Shown here: in pieces, positions 34,711 to 41,902 of the stretch | Numbering within the stretch: position 1 is the stretch's first letter | Layout: each line of letters begins with the position of its first letter | Origin: Streptomyces sp. STR69 | GTDB taxonomy: Bacteria; Actinomycetota; Actinomycetes; Streptomycetales; Streptomycetaceae | Length of the DNA stretch: 64,000 bases | NCBI RefSeq assembly: GCF_024519455.1 | Contig: NZ_JALJRY010000019.1 | Location: 1 to 64,000, forward strand | Reading direction: 5' to 3' | Made by a program: the position numbers and the translations under genes | Notes under the pieces: model-generated | The model's input: only the letters and a program-made list of their open reading frames with translations | The model's database searches: none | Told to the model about the DNA's origin: nothing

Positions 34711-34790
34711 CGTTGGGGGTCCCCCCTCTGGGGGAGTTTGAGGACGAGGCCCCTTCAGGGCCGATGGGGGGTCTGGGGGCGCAGCCCCCA
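34711..34790. repeat. Intergenic repeat family A, copy 2, with nested palindrome
   Basis: Read on the minus strand it matches 6362-6415 from TGGGGGCTGCGCCCCCA through CCTCGTCCTCAAAC. At that point a palindrome TCCCCCAGAGGGGGGACCCC replaces the GCCGG of copy 1, after which ACGGGCTG resumes. The nested part is the same type of palindrome that split the MDMPI-like gene. The hairpin at 34774-34790 may end transcription of the OYE gene. Confidence 0.65.
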
Positions 34791-34833
34791 GGAACGGCGC
34801 CCAACCCCCACCGGCCCACAACAAAAACCCGGC

Positions 34834-35964
34834 TCAGCTCAGCGAGCGCAGCGCCGCCGCGTCATAAGGTGCCAGCTCCTCCACCCGGCCAGCCAGCACC
34901 TTCGCCGCCCACTCCGGGTCCTGGAGCAGCGCGCGGCCCACAGCAACCATGTCGAACTCGTCGCGCTCCAGGCTGTCGAGGAGGTCGTCGATGCCCTTGA
35001 GCGGGGCTCCCTCGCCGCGGAAGCCCTTGAGGAAGTCGCCGTCGAGGCCGACCGAGCCGACGGTGATGGTCTGCTTGCCGGTGAGCTTCTTGGTCCAGCC
35101 CGCGAGGTTGAGGTCGGAGCCGGTCTCCTCGAACTCGGGGAGCCAGTAACGGCGGGGGGAGGCGTGGAAGACGTCGACGCCGGCCGCGGAGATCGGCGTG
35201 AGGATCGCCTCCAGCTCCTCCGGGGTCTCGGCGAGCCGGGCACCGTAGACATCCTGCTTCCACTGCGAGTAGCGGAAGATGATCGGGAATTCGGGGGACA
35301 CGGTCTCCCGGACCGCCGCCACGATCTCCGCCGCGAACTTGGTGCGGGCGACCGGGTCACCGCCGTAGGCGTCGGTACGGCGGTTGGTGCCCGCGTACAG
35401 GAACTGGTCGAGGAGGTAGCCGTGGGCGCCGTGCAGCTCGACGCCGTCGAAGCCGATGCGCTCGGCGGCGGCAGCGGCCTCGGCGAAGGCGCCGATGACG
35501 TCGTCCAGGTCCCGCTGCGTCATGGCCGTACCGGTGACCTCGTCGCTGCCGATGCGCAGCCCGGACGGGCCGACCGCGGGGGCGTCGGCGTAGGGCGGCT
35601 GGCCCTGCTCGCGGACCATGCCGATGTGCCACAGCTGGGGCACGATCGTGCCGCCCGCGGCGTGCACGCCCTCGGCGACCTTCGCCCAGCCCGCGAGCTG
35701 CTCCTCGCCGTGGAAGCGCGGGACGCGGTCGCTCTGCCCGGCCGAGTCGTGACCGACGTACGTGCCCTCGGTGACGATGAGGCCGACGCCCGCGGCGGCC
35801 CGGCGGGAGTAGTACCCGACCACGTCCTCACCGGGGATGCCGCCCGGCGAGAACTGCCGGGTCATCGGCGCCATGACGATCCGGTTGGGGACGGTCAGGC
35901 CGTTGAGGGTGATCGGACGGGCAAGGACTTCGGCCGCTCGGGAGGCGGGGGCGGTCGTAGACAC
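34834..35964 (-). CDS. NADH:flavin oxidoreductase, Old Yellow Enzyme family
   Basis: A 376-residue FMN enzyme with the OYE barrel: NRIVMAPMTRQF near residue 27, QLWHIGMV, GFDGVELHGAHGYLLDQFL with the HGAH active-site pair, NRRTDAYGG, and the C-terminal VAVGRALLQDPEWA. It reduces activated alkenes of unknown nature. The GTG at 35964 follows AGGAG; the longer frame is unsupported. An inverted repeat lies 28 bp upstream. Confidence 0.9.
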   Translation of the reverse strand: MSTTAPASRAAEVLARPITLNGLTVPNRIVMAPMTRQFSPGGIPGEDVVGYYSRRAAAGVGLIVTEGTYVGHDSAGQSDRVPRFHGEEQLAGWAKVAEGVHAAGGTIVPQLWHIGMVREQGQPPYADAPAVGPSGLRIGSDEVTGTAMTQRDLDDVIGAFAEAAAAAERIGFDGVELHGAHGYLLDQFLYAGTNRRTDAYGGDPVARTKFAAEIVAAVRETVSPEFPIIFRYSQWKQDVYGARLAETPEELEAILTPISAAGVDVFHASPRRYWLPEFEETGSDLNLAGWTKKLTGKQTITVGSVGLDGDFLKGFRGEGAPLKGIDDLLDSLERDEFDMVAVGRALLQDPEWAAKVLAGRVEELAPYDAAALRSLS

Positions 35965-35991
35965 GTGTGGGGGCTCCTCGGAACTACCAGG

Positions 35992-36003
35992 TACCAGACG
36001 GTA
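35992..36003. promoter_or_regulatory. Inverted repeat upstream of the OYE gene
   Basis: TACC-AGAC-GGTA, preceded by another TACCAGG, lies 28 bp before the start codon. It has the look of a TetR- or HxlR-type operator, but no regulator gene is adjacent. Confidence 0.4.
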
Positions 36004-36172
36004 TGTGCGTATGCATCGATCATGCGTCAACAACAACCCCCGAGCCAAGCCCGTCATTCCGACCGTCCCACCCCTCGGCCTGTGATCCCGGACACGCCCG
36101 AGGGCGGTACCCCCCGCCAGAAGCAGGAAGTACCGCCCTCGGTAAGACCGTTGATCAACCGGAAGGGGTCGA

Positions 36173-37801
36173 TCAGAAGTCCATGTCACCGCCCGGCATG
36201 CCGCCGCCGGCGCCCGCGCCGGCACCGGCCTTCTCGGGCTTGTCGGCGATGACGGCCTCGGTGGTGAGGAAGAGCGCGGCGATGGAGGCGGCGTTCTGCA
36301 GAGCAGAGCGCGTGACCTTCGCCGGGTCGATGATGCCTTCCTTGATCAGGTCGACGTACTCACCGGTCGCGGCGTTGAGGCCGTGACCCGGGGTGAGGTT
36401 GCGGACCTTCTCCACCACGACGCCGCCCTCAAGGCCGGCGTTGACGGCGATCTGCTTCAGCGGGGCCTCAAGGGCCAGCTTCACGATCGCGGCACCGGTG
36501 GCCTCGTCGCCTTCGAGCTCCAGCTTCTCGAAGACGTGACCCGCCTGGATGAGCGCGACGCCGCCACCGGCGACGATGCCCTCCTCGACGGCCGCCTTCG
36601 CGTTGCGAACGGCGTCCTCGATGCGGTGCTTGCGCTCCTTGAGCTCGACCTCGGTGGCCGCGCCCGCCTTGATGACGGCGACGCCACCCGCGAGCTTGGC
36701 CAGGCGCTCCTGGAGCTTCTCGCGGTCGTAGTCCGAGTCGCTGTTCTCGATCTCGGCGCGGATCTGGTTGACCCGGCCGGCGACCTGGTCGGCGGAGCCG
36801 GAGCCGTCGACGATGGTGGTCTCGTCCTTGGTGATGACGACCTTGCGGGCGCGGCCGAGGAGGTCCACGGTCGCGTTCTCCAGCTTGAGGCCGACCTCCT
36901 CGGAGATGACCTCGCCGCCCGTGAGGATGGCGATGTCGCCGAGCATGGCCTTGCGGCGGTCGCCGAAGCCCGGAGCCTTGACGGCGACGGACTTGAAGGT
37001 GCCGCGGATCTTGTTGACGACCAGCGTGGACAGGGCCTCGCCCTCGACGTCCTCGGCGATGATCAGCAGCGGCTTGCCCGACTGCATGACCTTCTCCAGG
37101 AGCGGGAGCAGGTCCTTGACGTTGGCGATCTTCGAGTTGGCGATCAGGATGTACGGGTCGTCGAGGACGGCCTCCATACGCTCCATGTCGGTGGCGAAGT
37201 ACGCCGAGATGTAGCCCTTGTCGAAGCGCATGCCCTCGGTGAGCTCGAGCTCAAGACCGAAGGTCTGCGACTCCTCGACAGTGATGACGCCTTCCTTGCC
37301 GACCTTGTCCATCGCCTCGGCGATGAGCTCGCCGATCTGGGTGTCGGCGGCGGAGATGGAGGCCGTAGAAGCGATCTGCTCCTTGGTCTCCACGTCCTTG
37401 GCCTGCTCAAGGAGGGCACCGGAGACGGCCTCGACGGCCTTCTCGATACCGCGCTTGAGGGCCATCGGGTTGGCGCCCGCGGCTACGTTGCGGAGGCCTT
37501 CCTTGACGAGGGCCTGGGCGAGGACGGTCGCGGTGGTCGTACCGTCACCGGCGACGTCGTCCGTCTTCTTGGCGACTTCCTTGACCAGCTCGGCGCCGAT
37601 CTTCTCGTACGGGTCCTCCAGCTCGATCTCCTTGGCGATGGAGACACCATCGTTGGTGATCGTGGGGGCGCCCCACTTCTTCTCAAGGACGACGTTGCGG
37701 CCCTTGGGGCCGAGGGTGACCTTGACGGCGTCGGCGAGCTGGTTCATACCGCGCTCAAGGCCTCGCCGCGCCTCCTCGTCGAACGCGATGATCTTGGCCA
37801 T
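36173..37801 (-). CDS. groEL: 60-kDa chaperonin GroEL (stand-alone copy)
   Basis: A 542-residue chaperonin that folds proteins in its cavity. Family signatures are AGDGTTTATVLAQAL near residue 85, AAVEEGIVAGGGVAL near 405 and the C-terminal GGGMPGGDMDF tail. No groES lies next to it, so this is the separate copy usually called groEL2 in Streptomyces. The tandem CIRCE elements upstream show control by HrcA and induction by heat. Confidence 0.97.
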   Translation of the reverse strand: MAKIIAFDEEARRGLERGMNQLADAVKVTLGPKGRNVVLEKKWGAPTITNDGVSIAKEIELEDPYEKIGAELVKEVAKKTDDVAGDGTTTATVLAQALVKEGLRNVAAGANPMALKRGIEKAVEAVSGALLEQAKDVETKEQIASTASISAADTQIGELIAEAMDKVGKEGVITVEESQTFGLELELTEGMRFDKGYISAYFATDMERMEAVLDDPYILIANSKIANVKDLLPLLEKVMQSGKPLLIIAEDVEGEALSTLVVNKIRGTFKSVAVKAPGFGDRRKAMLGDIAILTGGEVISEEVGLKLENATVDLLGRARKVVITKDETTIVDGSGSADQVAGRVNQIRAEIENSDSDYDREKLQERLAKLAGGVAVIKAGAATEVELKERKHRIEDAVRNAKAAVEEGIVAGGGVALIQAGHVFEKLELEGDEATGAAIVKLALEAPLKQIAVNAGLEGGVVVEKVRNLTPGHGLNAATGEYVDLIKEGIIDPAKVTRSALQNAASIAALFLTTEAVIADKPEKAGAGAGAGGGMPGGDMDF

Positions 37802-37927
37802 GTGAAGTGGTCCTCCCGGACTGGGGTGGATTGCTCCGGACCGCGCTGGCGCCCGCGACGGACGGCTCGCCTGCCCCGTGGCTCCTTGCGCCACCTGGCC
37901 TGCGGGCCTCACCGACCCGATCCTTCG

Positions 37928-37990
37928 TTATCACTCTCACCTTCAGAGTGCTAACGCCAATGATTAGCACTCGGCATGGTCGAGTGCAAG
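37928..37990. promoter_or_regulatory. Tandem CIRCE operators (HrcA sites) of groEL
   Basis: Two CIRCE elements lie 9 bp apart. The proximal one is TTATCACTC-N9-GAGTGCTAA (37928-37954), with one mismatch to the consensus; the distal one is TTAGCACTC-N9-GAGTGCAAG (37964-37990), with two. All four half-sites are separated by exactly 9 bp, so the middle pair also forms an inverted repeat. The proximal element begins 127 bp before the groEL start. Confidence 0.9.
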
Positions 37991-38049
37991 CGGCTCCCGC
38001 GTTCTGGGCACCTTGGCTCCCGCGCGCGCGAGGCACGCTCCGGGCATGC

Positions 38050-38099
38050 CGAAGGGCCCGTACCCCAGGAGGTGACCCCCCAGGAGTACGAGCCCTTCG
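38050..38099 (-). terminator. Terminator after cspA
   Basis: Arms CGAAGGGCCCGTAC (38050-38063) and GTACGAGCCCTTCG (38086-38099) pair at 13 of 14 positions, with a 22-base loop that can itself fold. It lies 43 bp past the cspA stop on that strand and insulates it from the groEL promoter. Confidence 0.7.
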
Positions 38100-38141
38100 A
38101 TGAGGAACGAAGAACGTCGCTGCTGTTCGTCGGCGCGTGCT

Positions 38142-38348
38142 TCAGCTGGTCGCGAGCCGGACCATGTCCGCCTGCGGCCCCTTCTGACCCTGCGAGATCT
38201 CGAAATCGACCCGCTGACCCTCTTCCAGGGTGCGGTAGCCGTCCATCTGAATCGCGCTGTAGTGGACGAAAACATCCGCACCACCGTCGACCGCGATGAA
38301 GCCGTACCCCTTCTCCGCGTTGAACCATTTGACGGTGCCCTGAGCCAT
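38142..38348 (-). CDS. cspA: Cold shock protein CspA family
   Basis: A 68-residue single-domain cold shock protein with GTVKWFNAEKGYGFI and ADVFVHYSAI, the two nucleic-acid-binding motifs. It binds single-stranded RNA and helps translation. GGGGAG lies nine bases before the ATG. A leader of about 100 bases with a hairpin precedes it. Confidence 0.95.
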   Translation of the reverse strand: MAQGTVKWFNAEKGYGFIAVDGGADVFVHYSAIQMDGYRTLEEGQRVDFEISQGQKGPQADMVRLATS

Positions 38349-38702
38349 GCCTAACTCCCCTATTACTGGCCCTTGCACGGATCCGCACTTCGCGGATCCG
38401 GGTCAGACCTCACCCCCCACAGGATTGGGGGCGTGCGCCGGAACGCGTCGACCGCGGCCGAATGTATCCGTCCAACTGCCGTCTGCAACAGGTCAATCCG
38501 ACGAGAATTCCGGGCAGGACCGGTCGGGAATTTACGGAGAATTCGTCCGACTTCAGGGCAAGTCGGGCCGGATAAAGGGCACATAAGGCTCAAAAGACCT
38601 GCACACTTTGGCTGCTTCTCATCGCACGCGGAGCCGGTACTCATATGCGTTCGGCATGCCGAGTGGAGCGCGTTCCCCAACTGTACCCCGCTCAACCATA
38701 GA
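38349..38702 (-). promoter_or_regulatory. cspA promoter and structured 5' leader
   Basis: On the minus strand TTGCAG (38488-38483) and TACATT (38466-38461) with a 16-bp spacer form a possible promoter, giving a leader of about 105 bases. Near its 3' end a perfect 9-bp stem CGGATCCGC-ACTTC-GCGGATCCG (38378-38400) lies 30 bases before the start codon. Long structured leaders are typical of cold-shock mRNAs. No gene is seen in the rest of this stretch. Confidence 0.5.
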
Positions 38703-38741
38703 GAATTGCCCCCTCCGCTTCTCTCGCGGAGGGGGCAATTC
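38703..38741 (-). terminator. Strong terminator after the thrC-cysO operon
   Basis: A perfect 16-bp stem GAATTGCCCCCTCCGC / GCGGAGGGGGCAATTC with the 7-base loop TTCTCTC. It lies 60 bp past the cysO stop and before the cspA promoter, so it ends the riboswitch-led operon. Confidence 0.85.
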
Positions 38742-38800
38742 GATGAACTCTCGGTAATCGGCATTACCTAGGGTAACGACCGAGCCGATTAAGCGGGCGC

Positions 38801-39076
38801 TCAGCCGCCGGCGACGGCCGGGATGATCGAGACGCCGGCCCCGTCCGGGGTGGCCGTCTCCAGACCCTGCTCGAAGCGGACGTCGTCGTCGTTGACGTAC
38901 ACGTTGACGAACCGGCGCAGCTTGCCCTGGTCGTCGAGGACACGGGCGGAGATGCCGGTGTGGTTCTTCTCCAGGTCACCGATGACCTCGGCAAGGGTGG
39001 CCCCTTCGGCGGAGACCTCGGCCAGCCCACCCGTGTAGGTGCGGAGAATGGTGGGGATGCGGACACTAACGCTCAC
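38801..39076 (-). CDS. cysO: CysO-type sulfur carrier protein
   Basis: A 91-residue β-grasp protein of the MoaD/ThiS superfamily. The start VSVSVRIPTILRTYTGG, the middle RRFVNVYVNDDDVRF and the end SIIPAVAGG are close to M. tuberculosis CysO as I remember it. The C-terminal Gly-Gly is where a thiocarboxylate is made by an E1-like enzyme, which then delivers sulfur. Partner genes for that loading (MoeZ/MoeB) and release (JAMM peptidase) are not in the window. GGAGG precedes the GTG. It is the second gene after the SAM riboswitch, downstream of the ThrC-like gene. Confidence 0.9.
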   Translation of the reverse strand: MSVSVRIPTILRTYTGGLAEVSAEGATLAEVIGDLEKNHTGISARVLDDQGKLRRFVNVYVNDDDVRFEQGLETATPDGAGVSIIPAVAGG

Positions 39077-39105
39077 GATGAAACCTCCGGTCAGGTGATA
39101 CCCAA

Positions 39106-39137
39106 GGGGCGCGGGGAACTGCGCGACCAGCCCCCAC
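39106..39137. repeat. Intergenic repeat family B, copy 2 (thrC-cysO gap)
   Basis: Identical to the murR-murQ copy over GGGGCGCGGGGAACTGCGCG and ACCAGCCCCCAC. It lies in the 83-bp gap between the ThrC-like gene and cysO, where a hairpin could reduce cysO expression or protect mRNA ends. Confidence 0.75.
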
Positions 39138-39159
39138 GGCCCGCAGTCAAGGAACGACG

Positions 39160-40506
39160 CTAGGACGCCAGCCCGGCTTCCCTGAACGACTCGAGGCTCG
39201 GCCGGATCGTCGCGGTGAGCCCGGTACCGGCAACCGCGTCCAGCGTCTTCAGACCATCCCCGGTGTTCAGCACGACAGTGGTCAGCGTCGGATCCAACAG
39301 CCCGTTCTCGATCAGCTTCTTCGTCACGCCCACCGTCACACCACCCGCGGTCTCCGCGAAGATGCCCTCGGTCCGCGCCAGCAGCTTGATCGCGTCCACA
39401 CACTGCTCATCGGTGACGTCCTCCACCGCCCCACCCGTACGCCGAGCGATGTCGAGCACGTAAGGACCGTCCGCCGGGTTCCCGATCGCCAGCGACTTCG
39501 CGATCGTGTTCGGCTTCTGCGGGCGTACGACGTCGTGCCCCGCCTTGTACGCGGCGGACACCGGCGAGCAGCCCTCCGCCTGGGCGCCGAAGATCTTGTA
39601 GGGCTTGTCCTCGACCAGCCCGAGCTTGATCAGCTCCTGGAGACCCTTGTCGATCTTCGTGAGCTGCGAGCCGGAGGCGATCGGCACGACCAGCTGGTCC
39701 GGGAGCTGCCAGCCGAGCTGCTCGCAGATCTCGTACGCCAGGGTCTTGGAGCCCTCCGCGTAGTACGGCCGGAGGTTGACGTTGACGAAGCCCCAGCCCT
39801 CGCCGGCCGGGTCGCCGATCAGCTCGGAGCAGAAGCGGTTCACGTCGTCGTAGTTGCCCTCGATGCCGACGAGCTCGCCGCCGTAGACCGCGGCCATGAC
39901 GATCTTGCCCTGCTCCAGGTCGTGCGGGATGAACACGCAGGAGCGGAAGCCGGCCCGGGCGGCGGCGGCACCGACGGCGCCGGCGAGGTTGCCGGTGGAG
40001 GAGCAGGAGAGGGTGGTGAAGTCGAACGCGCGGGCGGCCTCGATGGCCTGTGCCACGACGCGGTCCTTGAAGGAGTGCGTCGGGTTGCCGGAGTCGTCCT
40101 TCACGAACAGCTTGCCCGCGTCGACGCCCAGTTCACGGGCGAGGTTGTCGGCCTGGACGAGCTTGGTCCAGCCGGGGTTGATGTTCGGCTTGGTCGCCAC
40201 GTCGGCGGGGACGGGCAGGAGGGGCGCGTAACGCCAGATGTTCGCCGGGCCCGCTTCGATCCGCTTGCGGAGCTCTTCGGTGTCGTAGGCCGAGAAGTCG
40301 TAGGCGATCTCCAGCGGGCCGAAACACTCCTCGCAGGCGAAGACCGGGCCGAGCGGGACGCGGTGGCCGCACTCGCGGCAGGAGAGCGCGGTGGCGGGGC
40401 CGAGGTCGACGGTGTTCGCGGAGGCGGGGTTCGTGGGGATCGGTTCCGCGGCGGTCGTGTCCGTCTTCGCGGGGTTCGTGGTGCTTGCAACTGTCTGCGC
40501 AGCCAT
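39160..40506 (-). CDS. thrC: Threonine synthase-like PLP enzyme under a SAM riboswitch
   Basis: A 448-residue fold-type II PLP enzyme. After a 40-residue Ala/Thr-rich leader it has a zinc-ribbon (CRECGHRVPLG, CEECFGPLEIAYD), then the PLP lysine in NPTHSFKDR near residue 145, the SSTGNLAGA phosphate loop, and the C-terminal LNTGDGLKTLD. Sequence alone says threonine synthase (O-phosphohomoserine to threonine). Control by SAM and the cysO gene behind it are odd for that job and allow a role in making homocysteine; this is inference. Streptomycetes usually also have a thrC in the hom-thrB cluster. Confidence 0.85.
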   Translation of the reverse strand: MAAQTVASTTNPAKTDTTAAEPIPTNPASANTVDLGPATALSCRECGHRVPLGPVFACEECFGPLEIAYDFSAYDTEELRKRIEAGPANIWRYAPLLPVPADVATKPNINPGWTKLVQADNLARELGVDAGKLFVKDDSGNPTHSFKDRVVAQAIEAARAFDFTTLSCSSTGNLAGAVGAAAARAGFRSCVFIPHDLEQGKIVMAAVYGGELVGIEGNYDDVNRFCSELIGDPAGEGWGFVNVNLRPYYAEGSKTLAYEICEQLGWQLPDQLVVPIASGSQLTKIDKGLQELIKLGLVEDKPYKIFGAQAEGCSPVSAAYKAGHDVVRPQKPNTIAKSLAIGNPADGPYVLDIARRTGGAVEDVTDEQCVDAIKLLARTEGIFAETAGGVTVGVTKKLIENGLLDPTLTTVVLNTGDGLKTLDAVAGTGLTATIRPSLESFREAGLAS

Positions 40507-40523
40507 GGAGGCGAGGCCCTTTC

Positions 40524-40674
40524 CTCATCTTCCTCACGACGCGTTTCGCCATGAGACGGATTTGGCACCTTCCCGAGCCGGGAGCCTCGGCACATGTACA
40601 CGTACATGCGACAAGACCGGCTGGAGGGTTGCCGGGGCTTCAACGGGCCGTATCCCTCTGCCCCTCTGGATGAG
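40524..40674 (-). promoter_or_regulatory. SAM-I (S-box) riboswitch
   Basis: Read on the minus strand the leader has every hallmark of the S-box aptamer: closing helix CTCATC / GATGAG (P1), CCAGAGGGGC with the kink-turn AGAG, AGAGGGATACGGCCCGTTGA, then AGCCCCGGCAACC, a P3 arm GCATGTACGTGTACATG, and the GGTGCCAAATCC core. No terminator follows P1. Instead the Shine-Dalgarno-like GAGGAAAGG (40526-40518) shares three bases with the 3' side of P1, so SAM binding should hide it and lower translation of the ThrC-like gene and cysO. Confidence 0.95.
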
Positions 40675-40858
40675 CGGTGTTCAGTTGTGTATGCAATTGT
40701 CTCGCCGACGGCCCCCGACATGCGATGGTCATCAGCGTTGTTCAAGACTGTAACCGAAGGCCAGGACAGTTGAGTGAGCCGTCCGAACCGCGAGATGGAT
40801 CACACACTCACTGTCTGTGACCAGCCCTCGCCGAGAGAACGCAGAGGAGCCGCGCAAC
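40675..40858. other. Promoter gap between the SAM-riboswitch operon and gpgS
   Basis: This gap between divergent units should hold both promoters. The stretch around 40690-40760 is unusually A/T-rich for the window. I could not assign -35/-10 boxes with confidence, and see no small gene. Confidence 0.35.
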
Positions 40859-41803
40859 GTGCTGAAGGAAGTCGAGCACTGGCTGAGCACCCGCTCCTGG
40901 TCCCTGACCGATCGGCCGCTCCACAAGATCCTGGCCGCGAAGCACCGCACGGGCCAGTCGGTCTCCGTCGTGCTGCCCGCGCTCAACGAGGAAGCGACGG
41001 TCGGTGACATCGTCGCGATCATCCGTCACGACCTCATGCAGCAGGTCCCGCTCGTCGACGAGATCGTCGTCGTCGACTCCGGGTCCACCGACCGCACCTC
41101 CGAGGTGGCCGCCGCGGCGGGCGCCCGGGTCGTGCACCGGGACGACATCCTGCCCCGCATCCCCGCCGTGCCCGGCAAGGGCGAGGTGCTGTGGCGCTCG
41201 CTGCTGGTCACGAGCGGCGACATCGTCTGTTTCATCGACGCGGACCTGAAGGAGTTCTCCTCCGACTTCGTCACCGGGATCGTGGGCCCGCTGCTCACCG
41301 ACCCCGGCGTCGACCTCGTCAAGGCGATGTACGACCGCCCGCTCGGCGGTGCGGCCGGACAGGGGGGACGTGTCACCGAGCTGATGGCCCGCCCGCTGTT
41401 GAACATGCACTGGCCTCAACTGGCCGGATTCGTCCAGCCGTTGGGCGGCGAGTACGCGGCCCGCCGCTCGCTGCTCGAGCAGCTGCCGTTCCCCGTCGGG
41501 TACGGCGTCGAGCTGGGCATGCTCGTCGACGCGCTGCACCTGGTGGGCCTCGACGCCCTCGCGCAGGTCGACGTCGGGGTGCGCAAGCACCGGCACCAGG
41601 ACGGGCAGGCGCTGGGGCGGATGGCCGCGCAGATCTACCGCACGGCACAGCTGAGGCTGGCCCGCGGGCATCTCATCCGGCCGTCCCTCACGCAGTTCGA
41701 GCGGGGTCCGGACGGTTTCGAGCCGCGCACGTACTCCGTGGACACGGAGGAACGGCCGCCGATGGCGGACATCACCGAGTACCAGTCACGCAAGGTGGCG
41801 TAG
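40859..41803 (+). CDS. gpgS: Glucosyl-3-phosphoglycerate synthase
   Basis: A 314-residue GT81-type glycosyltransferase that moves glucose from a nucleotide sugar to 3-phosphoglycerate, the first step to glucosylglycerate. Signatures are SVSVVLPALNEEATVGDIV, IVVVDSGSTDRTSEVA, FIDADLKEF (DxD metal site) and LGGEYAARRSLLEQLPFPVG. The GTG at 40859 has AGAGGAG nine bases upstream; a GTG at 40817 has no ribosome site. Glucosylglycerate is a compatible solute and precursor of polymethylated sugars; trehalose genes follow. Confidence 0.9.
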   Translation: MLKEVEHWLSTRSWSLTDRPLHKILAAKHRTGQSVSVVLPALNEEATVGDIVAIIRHDLMQQVPLVDEIVVVDSGSTDRTSEVAAAAGARVVHRDDILPRIPAVPGKGEVLWRSLLVTSGDIVCFIDADLKEFSSDFVTGIVGPLLTDPGVDLVKAMYDRPLGGAAGQGGRVTELMARPLLNMHWPQLAGFVQPLGGEYAARRSLLEQLPFPVGYGVELGMLVDALHLVGLDALAQVDVGVRKHRHQDGQALGRMAAQIYRTAQLRLARGHLIRPSLTQFERGPDGFEPRTYSVDTEERPPMADITEYQSRKVA

Positions 41804-41902
41804 CCGGCGGCACGACGGCCGGGTGCCGTATACGGACCCGGACGGTCCGCCGCGGGGCGTCCGTACGTTTGAGCGTTTCCGGGCCGGGCTAAGTTGTGCC
41901 GT

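Noticed and set aside
36173..38141. A groES gene expected upstream of groEL
   Set aside because: The space between groEL and cspA holds only CIRCE elements and a terminator; this is the stand-alone groEL copy.
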